From: Nitrospinaceae bacterium
GTDB taxonomy: Bacteria > UBA8248
Length of the DNA stretch: 64,000 nt
Assembly: GCA_018669005.1 (NCBI GenBank)
Contig: JABJAL010000072.1
Span: 324,355-388,354, forward strand
Reading direction: 5' to 3'
Shown: positions 9,683 through 18,563 of the stretch, in pieces
How positions within the stretch are numbered: position 1 is the first letter of the stretch
Layout: the number at the start of each line of letters is the position of its first letter
Made by a program: the position numbers and the translations under genes
Notes under the pieces: generated by a model
What the model was told of the DNA's origin: nothing
Database searches by the model: none
The model's input: only the letters and a program-made list of their open reading frames with translations

Positions 9683-10245
9683 TAACCGGGACCTCAATCA
9701 TTATCAAAGATTAGAAAGACAATACGAGAAATTTCGCGAATCCTAACACTCATTTTCGATTTTCGGTAGAAGGCAAACTTATCATTGTTCTTGTATTGAA
9801 GTTTGAAATTTTGGTCTGATAATGGAGAAATTATTTGTGGGCGAAGTTTAAACCAACGAACATGGTCAATTAGCAACAAGGAATTAAATTTATTTAAACC
9901 TAAGCTTGAAAGTTCAGTTTGTGGTGGATGTGCTGAGGTCAAAAATGCTCCCCTGGTGGAGATATATATTAGTATATCCGGGTTTTGAGTTCAGAAAAAA
10001 GATCAATTGGTGGGGCAAAGGTAGATATTGTATGCCCTAAAGTCAAGCTGTTTTATTGGTATGTCTAGTGTAATATCAACGGGTTGGGATGTTTTGTTTC
10101 ATTTTTGTGTTTGGTGTGTGAGTGGATCTACTTTGTTTACTGTAAGTAAGAGAATTGACTAATTCGAAGCGATGTTTATAATTAATTCTCGTTTAAGGAA
10201 CTAATGTCACTTTAGCTATATAGTTAAGTGTTAATGGAGAGTCAT
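9683..10245. other. AT-rich intergenic region between divergent Wza-like and alanine-repeat genes
   Basis: About 560 bases with no convincing gene on either strand. It is clearly richer in A+T than the flanking sugar genes. It holds a good sigma-70 type promoter for the rightward gene, listed separately, and presumably a leftward promoter for the exporter that I could not define. Two small open frames in it have no ribosome site or recognisable sequence. Confidence 0.6.
10155..10182 (+). promoter_or_regulatory. Sigma-70 type promoter of the alanine-repeat gene
   Basis: TTGACT (10155-10160) and a perfect TATAAT (10177-10182) are separated by 16 bases. Transcription would start near 10189, giving a leader of about 57 bases before the ATG at 10246. 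This is one of the best promoter matches in the window. Confidence 0.65.
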
Positions 10246-11052
10246 ATGACCAGATCGAAAACGTCAGCGTTTATAAAGGGTGTATTTATTTTGTTGTGTG
10301 TTGTTTCGTTGCTCGTGGCCAAGCCTGCGGAGGCGGCCAACAATGCGGGAGATCTGGCTCTTCGACTAGCGCAACAGCTAAATCTTACGGCAGCGAATCC
10401 GGAGGAAGCCCTGGCGTTACTTAAGGCCCAGGGTATTATTCCGGCAAACGTGACTGCGGCATCGCCGATTACGGCTGCTGTCGCTCAGACGGTTTCTCAA
10501 GGACTTATCACATCCGGCCAGAGTGCAACTGCAGCGGCTCAGGTTCTTACGGCATCTGCTGCCGCAGCCGGCGTTCCGGTTAATGTGGCGGTTCAGGGTG
10601 CTGTTCAGGCAGCTGCGGCCTCAGGTGGGGATGTTGCTGCGGCTGCTCAGGCGGCGGCATCCGGTGCTGTTCAGGGTGCACAGGCGTCCGGTGCGAATGA
10701 AGCGGCGATTGCCGCGATTGTTCAGGCAGCCTCCTCAGGCGCTGTTCAGGGCGCGCAGGCGTCTGGTTCGAGCGTGGCTGCGGTTGCACAAGCGGCCTCC
10801 TCTGGCGCTGTTGCGGGCGCACAGGCGGCTGGTGTTGATGCTGCTGTAATTGCAACGGTTCAGTCTTCTGGTGCTGCTGCGGTGGCACAAGCAGTGATTG
10901 CAGTTGTCCAGGCGACGGTTGCAGCACCTGTTGCTGCAGCGCTGGATGCGTTAGCTGTTGATGCAACGATTATTGCAGCAGTTGTAAGTGGTGTGACAGG
11001 AGAAGAATTGGCAACCGTTATTACAAATGCGACTGCTAGTCCGTCTAGTTAA
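10246..11052 (+). CDS. Secreted alanine-rich repeat protein, function unknown
   Basis: About 268 residues. A signal peptide is clear: basic start MTRSKTSAFIKG, hydrophobic core VFILLCVVSLLVA, cleavage near PAEA. The mature part is extremely rich in Ala, Val, Gly and Gln and nearly free of charged residues. It contains four tandem units of 22-25 residues based on GAVQGAQASG (separate entry). I chose the ATG at 10246 because GGAGAG lies just upstream; a GTG at 10228 is poorer. Its neighbours are a polysaccharide exporter and an outer-membrane barrel, so a matrix, fibre or export accessory role is possible. I do not recognise the family. Confidence 0.72.
   Translation: MTRSKTSAFIKGVFILLCVVSLLVAKPAEAANNAGDLALRLAQQLNLTAANPEEALALLKAQGIIPANVTAASPITAAVAQTVSQGLITSGQSATAAAQVLTASAAAAGVPVNVAVQGAVQAAAASGGDVAAAAQAAASGAVQGAQASGANEAAIAAIVQAASSGAVQGAQASGSSVAAVAQAASSGAVAGAQAAGVDAAVIATVQSSGAAAVAQAVIAVVQATVAAPVAAALDALAVDATIIAAVVSGVTGEELATVITNATASPSS
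10597..10869 (+). repeat. Tandem 66/75-bp coding repeats in the alanine-rich protein
   Basis: Four in-frame units start at 10597, 10663, 10738 and 10804, with lengths 66, 75, 66 and 66 bases. Each begins GAV(Q/A) and the last three share GAQA(S/A)G. Both DNA and protein are repeated, which shows expansion by duplication. Confidence 0.75.
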
Positions 11053-11172
11053 TAGGCCTTTTACCCCGTTAGATGGGGTGGGATTATACATAAATTAAGA
11101 TTTTGCAAAGTGAAGATTTGAAGTTAATTTTGAATTAACGATTCCTGCGAAATACGGAGGGGGACTACCTAG

Positions 11173-12417
11173 ATGAGAAGTCTTAAATTATTTGCCGCTA
11201 TTTTTGTGTCAACGGTATTGGCCATGCCAGTAGGAAATACGTTGGCCCAAGAAGCTGGTGAGGCACCTCGATTCAGAATTGGTGCGATGGATATCCATCC
11301 GGGAGTAGAAGTATCAGTAAAAACGGATGACAACGTTTTCAAGACTAAAACAAATAAAAAGAACGATTCAGTTATGACGTATGCCCCCTCGATTGATGTA
11401 GAGCTTCCGTTTGCAGGTGAAAGTTCATTCAAGGCAGGGTTTGAATATACAATAGAGGACTTCAATAAGTTCGGTGGTGAAGACAACGAAGAGAAAAAAG
11501 GAACGATGGGCCTTGATCTGGAACGTATTAACTGAAATATCTATTCCAGAACCTCTGCGAGCTGGACTGATGGTTCTGATGCCTCATCGAGCGAGACAGA
11601 AAGTACGACCGGTCCACGTACCGCGTCGACAAGTGGTGTAATTGATACGGAACTAGGATTTGGTGGCTACGATGGTAGCAAACTCAAGGTTGAGGGTAGT
11701 ACAGGCATAACCCGTAAACGTTATGACGGAGCGGATCAAGATAGGTTGGAGCACAACTTGACCCGATTTGGTGCACTAACGGAATTCTTCTTTTCTCCGA
11801 AAACAAATATTCGGGTTGAGTATGAATTTGAGAGTGTTAAATACATCAACCGTACAAGTAGTGACCAGCGCGATGATGCTAAAGACCACACGGTTCGCGC
11901 TGGTCTATCCTTCACACCCTCTGCCTTGATTACCGGACATGCCACAGTTGGTGCGGAGTTACGCCAATACAATGAAAACATTAGTTCAACGGACAACGGT
12001 GATCGTGATTCGACTAACCTGAGTGTGGATGTTGATTTAACATGGTCGGCAAGGCCTTCGAAAACAAAAATTAACATTACAGGTGCATCTTCAATTGAGA
12101 ATGCATCGAGCCCTGGTCAGTTCGGTTTTCGTAAATCGTCTATAGGTGGCACATTGACGCAAGGTCTGCCGTTTATTTCACAGAACCTTGACTTAATTCT
12201 TGATGCCTCGTTGGAGCGAAACATTTTCATACGGGCAAGCCGTAAAGATAGCCTCTTAAATTTCGGTACGGAATTGAAGTATCAGTCTCCGTCCAAACGT
12301 TTTCCATGGTATGCGTCAATTGAATTCGGTTATGAGCGGAAAACAACTAACGAGAATAAATCAAGTATTGAATACGATAACAACACCTTTGAATTTTTGG
12401 TGGGAGTGAATTACTAA
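11173..12417 (+). CDS. Outer-membrane beta-barrel protein (BBP2-like), interrupted by one in-frame TGA
   Basis: One frame runs from the ATG at 11173 (GGAGGGGG upstream) to TAA at 12415, with a single TGA at 11533-11535 after 120 codons. Everything past it stays open for 293 codons. A signal peptide is seen (MRSLKLFAAIFVSTVLAMP, cleavage near TLAQ). The protein alternates polar and aromatic residues, as beta-barrel strands do, and ends in an aromatic residue (GVNY). It resembles the putative barrel proteins of exopolysaccharide loci (BBP2_2 type): a start like IHPGVEVSVKTDDNVF, then repeated strands. The TGA falls where a Trp or Arg codon would fit. It may be a nonsense mutation, a sequence error or recoding. 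If the stop is real, the products would be a 120-residue fragment plus an untranslated remainder. Confidence 0.65.
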
Positions 12418-12440
12418 AACTCGCTAGAAAAAAATAAAAA

Positions 12441-12474
12441 AACGGGCTGGTTTTCGAACCTGCCCGTTTTTTTT
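12441..12474 (+). terminator. Rho-independent terminator after the beta-barrel gene
   Basis: The stem ACGGGC...GCCCGT contains an inner self-complementary GGTTTTCGAACC and is followed by eight T residues. It sits 24 bases after the barrel stop codon and ends the exopolysaccharide transcript. Confidence 0.88.
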
Positions 12475-12796
12475 GTGCAAAAATAAAAAAGAGGTTTTAA
12501 GGTGGTGGGTATAATTTGTTAAATTAAAAAAAGTTCTAGCATGCATAAAAGAATAGAAAAGCAGGAAATTGATGGGGAAAATAAAGATTTTTTGTATTAT
12601 AAAATATAGAAAATAGAGGGAAAGAGTTCCCCATTTTGGGGCCTTTGTGGCAGGATAAAGATAAGAAAACCCGATAACAACAAAAGATTTAGAGTGATTT
12701 CATGCAATTACTTGAGAAGAAGGAAAGTGTTGGGTTTGTAAAATGGAAAGATAGATATAAAAATCTACATGATTATTATACTAAGAGGACAAGGAT
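12475..12796. other. AT-rich intergenic region before the acyl-CoA cluster
   Basis: About 320 bases, strongly A-rich on the + strand, with no credible gene. It should hold the promoter of the acyl-CoA dehydrogenase that follows; TATAAT-like matches are many in such AT-rich DNA, so I do not name one. Confidence 0.5.
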
Positions 12797-13978
12797 ATGG
12801 TCGATTTTAAACTTTCCGAGGAACAGATTGCTCTACGGCAACTTGCACGTGACTTCGTTAACAACGAGGCAAAGCCCGTGGTTGCTGAGTTAGATAGACA
12901 GCCAAATCCCGAGGATTGTGTGAGCGACGTTCTTATGAAGCGATGCTCGGAGTTGGGTTTTCGCACATTGGCATTGCCTGAAAAGTACGGCGGCGGCGGT
13001 ATAGAGGACACTGTAACAGTGGGTATCGTTTGTGAGGAGTTGGGTGTAGCTGATTTATCACTGGCTAGTATACCCGTTAATGGTCGGAAGTTGCTTCACA
13101 TGCTTAACCCAGATGTAGCGAGCGATGAGGTACGAGAAAAGTGGATGAGAGAATATTGTGATGACCCTGGTTTTATGGTGTCCATCGCCATGACTGAGCC
13201 CGATGCAGGTGGTGATAATATTCTTCCATATGACGCACCTGGCGCTGGGGTTCGTACCACAGCTGTTGCAGATGGAGATGATTATATTATTAACGGGCGC
13301 AAGCAGTTTATTGCGCACGCCGGCATTGCTCGGCTTTATACTGTTTTTGCCCGAACCGATCCGAACAAGGGTATGTCTGACGGTTGTTCCTGCTTCTTAA
13401 TTCCTAAGGGCCACCCCGGAATGAGTTTTGGTCGGGTGCACGATAAGATGGGTTTCCGGCTACTCCGAAATCAGGAAATTCTCTTCGATAATTGCCGGGT
13501 ACCAAAGGAGTGGATGCTTGGCCCACTGAACATGGGTCTGGCTTCGATGCGGGCAGGTTTGAGAAGCGATGGTATTTTAAACGCAGCGCGGTGTCTCGGA
13601 GTGGCGCGGCGAGCTTTTGAGGAAAGTGTTGAATGGTGTAAGAGCCGGATTCAGGGTGGAAAGCCCATTATCGAGCACCAGGCCATCGCGTGTGAGCTTG
13701 CCGATATGCACGTGAAGTTGCAGGCCATGCGAGCGCTCGTATGGAACGTATCCTGGTCGATAGACAACGAGCCGCCCGATCCCAAGGCGGTGCCCGGTGT
13801 AATGACCTACTGCACCGAGGGCGCCTTTGAAATTGCTCACAAAGCTGCTGAGCTTGCTGGTGGTCTGGGGGTGATGAAAGATGCGCCATTCGAGAAGCTA
13901 TTGAGGGACGCGTTTTGCATCAAACATCTAGACGGCGGCAATTGGCTTAAACGGTTCAAGGTTGCAGCAGCGTTATAA
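12797..13978 (+). CDS. Acyl-CoA dehydrogenase family protein (copy 1)
   Basis: A 393-residue FAD-dependent acyl-CoA dehydrogenase. Family motifs include MTEPDAGGDN in the middle domain, NGRKQFIAHAG, DKMGFRLL and the C-terminal helix with MKDAPFEKLLRDAF. The usual catalytic glutamate of the YEGT motif is replaced: here the stretch reads KHLDGGNW, with Asp at that place. AGGACAAGG precedes the ATG. It heads a set of same-strand genes with a second acyl-CoA dehydrogenase, a hydroxyacyl-CoA dehydrogenase-like protein and an M24-fold protein. It probably oxidises an unusual CoA thioester; the substrate is unknown. Confidence 0.87.
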   Translation: MVDFKLSEEQIALRQLARDFVNNEAKPVVAELDRQPNPEDCVSDVLMKRCSELGFRTLALPEKYGGGGIEDTVTVGIVCEELGVADLSLASIPVNGRKLLHMLNPDVASDEVREKWMREYCDDPGFMVSIAMTEPDAGGDNILPYDAPGAGVRTTAVADGDDYIINGRKQFIAHAGIARLYTVFARTDPNKGMSDGCSCFLIPKGHPGMSFGRVHDKMGFRLLRNQEILFDNCRVPKEWMLGPLNMGLASMRAGLRSDGILNAARCLGVARRAFEESVEWCKSRIQGGKPIIEHQAIACELADMHVKLQAMRALVWNVSWSIDNEPPDPKAVPGVMTYCTEGAFEIAHKAAELAGGLGVMKDAPFEKLLRDAFCIKHLDGGNWLKRFKVAAAL

Positions 13979-14094
13979 AATTCCTTGCTGCCAAGAAAGC
14001 TGATGGTAAAAATCTAATTGAAGGTGACAAATAAGTTAAGCATGACTGTCTTCAAGTAAATTATAAAAAGAGTACACGAAACGGGGAGTCGCGC

Positions 14095-15294
14095 ATGAAA
14101 TGTCAGAATAATTTTTGGCCATGGTTTTCAGAAGATGAATACAAGCGCCGTTATGCGCGAATTCGCGAGGGGATGGCCGAAAAAAATCTAGAGGCGCTAA
14201 TTGTCTACGGCATTGGCGGTTATTTAGGGAACGAGCCTGCCCAGCCCAATATTGTCTACATCTCTAGTTTTGCCGCCATGGTCCAGACCTACATCGTCTT
14301 TCCCCTGGAAGGCGAGCCCACTCTTTTTGTCACCTGGGGCAACCACCTGGCCAACGCCAAGCGTATGACCCCGCTTAAGGATGTCCGCGCCGGAGGTATG
14401 GCCCAGACCCCCCTTCGTGTGGCTGATCGTCTGGGCGAGCTCGGCGTTGACGGGAAAAAAGTAGGCATCGTCGGTGCCATGCATTGGGCCAACATTAATC
14501 TGCCCTACGACCACCATATGGCCATCACCGAGGAGCACCCCAAAACAGAGTTTGAATATGTTACCGAGTGGTACGAGGATTTGCGTCTCATCAAGAGTGA
14601 AGAAGAGATGGAATACGTTCGTCGCGGGGTGGCGATGACAGACGCCTGTTATGAGGTCCTGGTCCGAGCCACAAGGCCCGGCGCCAGGCCCTGCGATCTC
14701 CATAACCTCGTAATGCAGACAGCCCAGGGCATGGACGGAAAAATCCCTTTCGGCCATGTTGGGCGCACCCCAATGTCGAACCCCGATATGTCCTATGCCC
14801 ATGAGTTTGCGCTGACGACTCCCATCGAAATGGGTGATGTCATCATGACTGAGATCGCAGTGGGGTGGGGTGGCTACTTCGGCAAGCTATGGGGCACCTA
14901 CTTCATGGGCGACCCAACGCCAGAGTACGAAACAATGTTCAAGCTTGGCCAGCAGAGCTACCGGGAGCTTCATGCGGCCATAAAACCGGGTCTCACCGGT
15001 GGCGACATTGCCCATGTTTGCACCGATACCATCCAGGCTGGGGGCTACAAGGCTAAATCAAGCATCTTCGGCTGGTCAAACTACAACTCAAAGCCCGATA
15101 TCCGCACGGCGGCAGGCGTAGTGTCCGGCGCAGATTTCGTATTCGAGAAAAACCAATGCATGAATATCATCGGATGGCCTACGACCGAGGATGAAAAAGG
15201 CGGTATCTGGATTGGCGATACGTCGGTCGTCACCGATACCGGTATCGAGAACCTTCAACAGTATCCACTGGATGAAATTTTTGTCGTAAGCTGA
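14095..15294 (+). CDS. M24 (pita-bread fold) family protein without metal ligands
   Basis: A 399-residue relative of Xaa-Pro dipeptidases and creatinase. An N-terminal creatinase-type domain (residues ~15-165) is followed by the catalytic-type domain. All five metal ligands of M24 peptidases appear lost: the first Asp region reads MTEIAVGWGGYFGKLW, the His motif is SSIFGWSNYN, and the last Glu is replaced in GIWIGDTSVVT. Creatinase is a known metal-free member of this fold, so a hydrolase or lyase of small C-N compounds is possible. GGGGAG lies upstream of the ATG. It sits between two acyl-CoA dehydrogenases, which suggests a joint pathway. Confidence 0.8.
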   Translation: MKCQNNFWPWFSEDEYKRRYARIREGMAEKNLEALIVYGIGGYLGNEPAQPNIVYISSFAAMVQTYIVFPLEGEPTLFVTWGNHLANAKRMTPLKDVRAGGMAQTPLRVADRLGELGVDGKKVGIVGAMHWANINLPYDHHMAITEEHPKTEFEYVTEWYEDLRLIKSEEEMEYVRRGVAMTDACYEVLVRATRPGARPCDLHNLVMQTAQGMDGKIPFGHVGRTPMSNPDMSYAHEFALTTPIEMGDVIMTEIAVGWGGYFGKLWGTYFMGDPTPEYETMFKLGQQSYRELHAAIKPGLTGGDIAHVCTDTIQAGGYKAKSSIFGWSNYNSKPDIRTAAGVVSGADFVFEKNQCMNIIGWPTTEDEKGGIWIGDTSVVTDTGIENLQQYPLDEIFVVS

Positions 15295-15355
15295 TTCCAG
15301 CGAGCGTTTTTTTATTCGTAGTTTTCCCTTTGATGTGCGACGGGAGGGCCCAATC

Positions 15356-16573
15356 ATGGTCGATTTTAATTTCACCGAAGAGCAATTATCCCTTCAAAAG
15401 CTGGCTCACGATTTTGCGATTAACGACATCAAGCCCGTTACCGACGAGATGGATAAGATTGCAGACCCCAATGAGGTACATGAAAATTTCCCCTGGCATC
15501 TCATAGAAAAAGGCTCGGCGCTCGGACTTCGAACAGCGGCGCTTCCCGAGGTCCACGGCGGCGCGGGCATCGGAATCCTGACGCATCTATTAATGCTTGA
15601 GGAGCTATGCCAGGCCGATTCAGGTTTTGCCACCCATTTTCACCAGGCATGGAAGATGGCCAAGCTCCCTGTAGAGCGGTGCTCGCCTGAGCAGCGAGAT
15701 CACTTCCTGCCCAAATTTACGGACGACCCCAGGGCGCTCCTCGCGGTGGGCATTACCGAGCCCGATGCGGGCTGCGATAACTTAATGCCCTACGATGAGC
15801 CGGACGGCGGTATGCGCACATCAGCTGTGCGCGATGGAGATGAATGGGTACTCAACGGAACCAAACATTTTGTCGCCTGCGCCTCGGTGTCGAAGCTGTA
15901 TTTCGTTTCAACGCGTACCGACAAAACTGTGGGCGTCACCCAGGGGGTGACAGTGTTCCTTGTTGAGAAGGACACGCCCGGTTTCACCATCGGTAGAATC
16001 CACGACAAGATGGGCAACCGTCTGATGATGAACGCCGAGATGATTTTTGATAACTGCCGGGTGCCCGATTTCAACCGGGTGAGCGAGGTGGGAAAGGGGC
16101 TCTCGTTTCTGGGCTCGTTCGGAGCGCGGCACATACCGACCACGGGCGCGTTCGGGCTGGCGCTGGCGCGCGCGGCCTTCGAGTATGCCCTGGAATACGC
16201 CAAGACAAGGGTTCAAGGCGGGAGGCCCATTATTGAGCATCCCACGGTCGCCCTCAGGCTTGGCGAGATGGCAACGCTTATCGAGGCGGCGCGGGCCGTG
16301 TCCATTCAGGCAGCCTGGCTGGCCGACCAGCCCGAATACGACTCCTTGAGGGGGCTACTCTCGTCCATTTTCGCCTCGGACGTTGGGCCCAAAGTCTGCG
16401 ATTTGGCCATGCAACTTATGGGTGGATACGGCTACATGAAAGAGTACCCAATTGAAAAGCTCATGCGAGACACCTTGATGTGCTACCACATCGACGGCAC
16501 CTCGGACGTTCATAAAATAAAAATCGGCGAAATGCTCAGCGGAGTAAAGACCGCTGGCTACATAACCGAGTGA
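15356..16573 (+). CDS. Acyl-CoA dehydrogenase family protein (copy 2)
   Basis: About 405 residues. It is related to the first copy (both start MVDF.(L/F)(S/T)EEQ) and has the usual signatures GITEPDAGCDN, NGTKHFVACAS, DKMGNRLM and GGYGYMKEYPIEKLMRDT. At the catalytic base position the motif is HIDGTSDVHK, so Asp replaces Glu, as in copy 1. I chose the ATG at 15356, which has GGGAGG 8 bases upstream. The next gene follows after 7 bases, so the two share a transcript. It probably acts on an acyl-CoA together with the hydroxyacyl-CoA dehydrogenase-like protein. Confidence 0.88.
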   Translation: MVDFNFTEEQLSLQKLAHDFAINDIKPVTDEMDKIADPNEVHENFPWHLIEKGSALGLRTAALPEVHGGAGIGILTHLLMLEELCQADSGFATHFHQAWKMAKLPVERCSPEQRDHFLPKFTDDPRALLAVGITEPDAGCDNLMPYDEPDGGMRTSAVRDGDEWVLNGTKHFVACASVSKLYFVSTRTDKTVGVTQGVTVFLVEKDTPGFTIGRIHDKMGNRLMMNAEMIFDNCRVPDFNRVSEVGKGLSFLGSFGARHIPTTGAFGLALARAAFEYALEYAKTRVQGGRPIIEHPTVALRLGEMATLIEAARAVSIQAAWLADQPEYDSLRGLLSSIFASDVGPKVCDLAMQLMGGYGYMKEYPIEKLMRDTLMCYHIDGTSDVHKIKIGEMLSGVKTAGYITE

Positions 16574-16580
16574 GGGAGCA

Positions 16581-17555
16581 ATGAACGCGAACAATATTGA
16601 TCACATAAAAAAAATCGCCATCGTGGGCGGTGGGTTGATGGGGCACGGGGTGGCCCAGTTCTTCGCGCAGGGAGGCTACCCGGTCGCGATGTACAGCCGC
16701 ACCAAGGAGAGCTCAGAGCGCGCAATGAAGGGCGTGGAGCAGGGGCTCGCCCTGTTTGTTGAAGAAGGCATCTCCACCCAGGCCGCGGCCGACGCCGCGC
16801 TGGCGCGGATTCGCCCGGTAACGGATCTGGCCGAGGCGGTAGGGGATGCTGATTACATTACCGAGGCGGTGGTGGACGATCTGGCTCTCAAGCAGAAAAT
16901 TTTTAAGCAGATGGACGCCCTGGCGCCTGCGCATGCAATTTTGACCAGTGAGACCTCGGGGCTACGGATGACGGACATCTCCCGAGACACCACCCGCCCC
17001 GAGCGGTGCATTACAACCCACAACTACACCCCGCCGCCGCTGATACCGGTGGTCGAGGTGGTGCCCGGCGAGCGCACAGCGCCCGAGGTTGTCGAGACGA
17101 CCTGCGCCCTTTTGCGGAAGGTGGGCAAGGAGCCGGTTGTTTGCAGTGAAATTCCGGGGCACATCGGGGTGCGCCTAACGACGGCGCTTCGCCGCGAGGT
17201 GAACTACATCATCGAGCAGGGTTGGGCGACACCCGAGGCGGTGGACACCGTGGTGCGCTCGGTGGCGCGGCTTCTCCCGGTGATGGGGGTGTGCATGCTC
17301 ACAGACTTTACCGGGCTCGACATGTCAGATCACAGCCAGAAAAATGTGCTCCCCCACCTCGACAGCGATGCAGGGGGCTCTGAGCTTGTTCGCCAAATGG
17401 TGGCAGAGGGCAAGCTGGGCGTTAAAAGCGGGGAGGGTTTTCATAAATGGACCCCCGAGAGCGAACGCGCAATTTACGAGGCGCGGGGCCGCGAGCTTCT
17501 GCGCTGGATGAAGCAGCCCCCGCTTCCCGCGCCGTGGAAAGATGATAGTGAATAG
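16581..17555 (+). CDS. 3-hydroxyacyl-CoA dehydrogenase-like protein
   Basis: 324 residues. The N-terminal NAD-binding motif is IVGGGLMGHGVAQ, and EAVVDDLALKQKIF matches the family helix. The catalytic His is kept in THNYTPPPLIPVVEVV, but the conserved PGFxxNR motif reads PGHIGVR, so the usual substrate-binding Asn is lost. This places it nearer to the carnitine/gulonate dehydrogenase side of the family than to classic beta-oxidation enzymes. GAGGGAG precedes the ATG. It follows the second acyl-CoA dehydrogenase by 7 bases. Confidence 0.85.
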   Translation: MNANNIDHIKKIAIVGGGLMGHGVAQFFAQGGYPVAMYSRTKESSERAMKGVEQGLALFVEEGISTQAAADAALARIRPVTDLAEAVGDADYITEAVVDDLALKQKIFKQMDALAPAHAILTSETSGLRMTDISRDTTRPERCITTHNYTPPPLIPVVEVVPGERTAPEVVETTCALLRKVGKEPVVCSEIPGHIGVRLTTALRREVNYIIEQGWATPEAVDTVVRSVARLLPVMGVCMLTDFTGLDMSDHSQKNVLPHLDSDAGGSELVRQMVAEGKLGVKSGEGFHKWTPESERAIYEARGRELLRWMKQPPLPAPWKDDSE

Positions 17556-17564
17556 GCGGCCCGC

Positions 17565-18563
17565 ATGACTAAAGTTACCCGAAAAATTATTTGTGAAGAC
17601 CACATGATCGACGCCCTGGACGGGAGCCTCAAGCTCCACCTGCGCGAGAAGCGCTTAAAGGGTCTCGGCAAACGCTCGGAGGGCGCGCTTTTGTGCGTGC
17701 ACGGGCAGAGTATTCCTTCTACGGTTGCGTTTGATTTTCCGGTGCCGGGCTATTCGTGGATGGACTACGCCGCGCGGCGGGGCTTTGATGTTTTTGCGCT
17801 ATCGTTAAGGGGGTTCGGCCCCTCTACGCGGCCGCCCGAGATGTTGGCAAATCCGAAAGGCGCGCCGCCAGCCGTAAGGGCGAAGGAGGCATTTAGGGAT
17901 GTTGTGGCCGCCGTGCGCTTTATTCGCGAGCAGTCCGAGACGGAAAAAGTAAACCTGCTGGGGTGGGCTCAAGGGACGATGCTCTCCTGCGCTTTTGCGG
18001 CGGCGTATCCAAAAGAGGCTGGGCGGCTGGCTCTCATCTCCCCGCTTTATCTTTGTGATGAGCCGGGGTCGTTTTCGCTTTTTGAGGACCCGAAAAAGCC
18101 GGGCGAGCTTAACCCCGTGTTTTTCGGTGGCGCCTGGCGCTGGGTGACGCAAAAAGGCCAGCTTCATAACTGGAACCGCCTGATACCCAAGGGGCAGCAC
18201 GGCCGCTGGCGCGAGGCGCGGGCGGTGCGCGCCTATTGGAGCGAGCAGCTTCGCCACGACCCCGGGGGCGCGCGGCGGCGGGTGCCTGCGGTGAAGGTGC
18301 CAAACGGTCTGATGGCCGATCATTATGACCGAACGCAGGGGCTGGCGTTTTTCGATGCGGCGAAGGTGAAAAGCCCGGCATTGTTAGTCCGCATGGAATG
18401 CGATCTTGTCTCAAAGGATCCCGAGGCGCAGGGGCTTTTTCGGGCGATGACAAAGAGCCCCGGCAAGCGCTATGTCATTCTCGGCGGGGCGACGCATTTT
18501 GCGCAATTTGAAAAGCGGCGCGAGGATCTGTTCAGCGAGGTGCAGGGTTTTTTAGAGAGCTAG
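17565..18563 (+). CDS. Alpha/beta hydrolase fold protein lacking the nucleophile serine
   Basis: 332 residues. The fold is clear: LLCVHGQSIPS as the oxyanion strand, DVFALSLRGFGPSTRP, a nucleophile elbow GWAQGT, a late acid in RMECDLVSKD, and His in GGATHFAQFEKR. The nucleophile position holds Ala (codon GCT) where Ser is expected; a single base change would give TCT. It may be a pseudoenzyme, a binding protein or an enzyme that does not need the serine. It lies 9 bases after the hydroxyacyl-CoA dehydrogenase-like gene and shares its operon. Confidence 0.82.
   Translation: MTKVTRKIICEDHMIDALDGSLKLHLREKRLKGLGKRSEGALLCVHGQSIPSTVAFDFPVPGYSWMDYAARRGFDVFALSLRGFGPSTRPPEMLANPKGAPPAVRAKEAFRDVVAAVRFIREQSETEKVNLLGWAQGTMLSCAFAAAYPKEAGRLALISPLYLCDEPGSFSLFEDPKKPGELNPVFFGGAWRWVTQKGQLHNWNRLIPKGQHGRWREARAVRAYWSEQLRHDPGGARRRVPAVKVPNGLMADHYDRTQGLAFFDAAKVKSPALLVRMECDLVSKDPEAQGLFRAMTKSPGKRYVILGGATHFAQFEKRREDLFSEVQGFLES

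Noticed and set aside
9803..9988. 61-codon open frame in the intergenic region upstream of the alanine-repeat gene
   Set aside because: No ribosome site, no recognisable sequence, and an equally long frame runs on the other strand; AT-rich chance frame.
11533..11535. TGA read as tryptophan by an altered genetic code
   Set aside because: Other genes in the window end normally at TGA (for example at 2054-2056 and 37335-37337, the latter overlapping a downstream start), so the code is standard.
12702..12893. 63-codon frame before the first acyl-CoA dehydrogenase
   Set aside because: It runs into the dehydrogenase gene in another frame and has no ribosome site.
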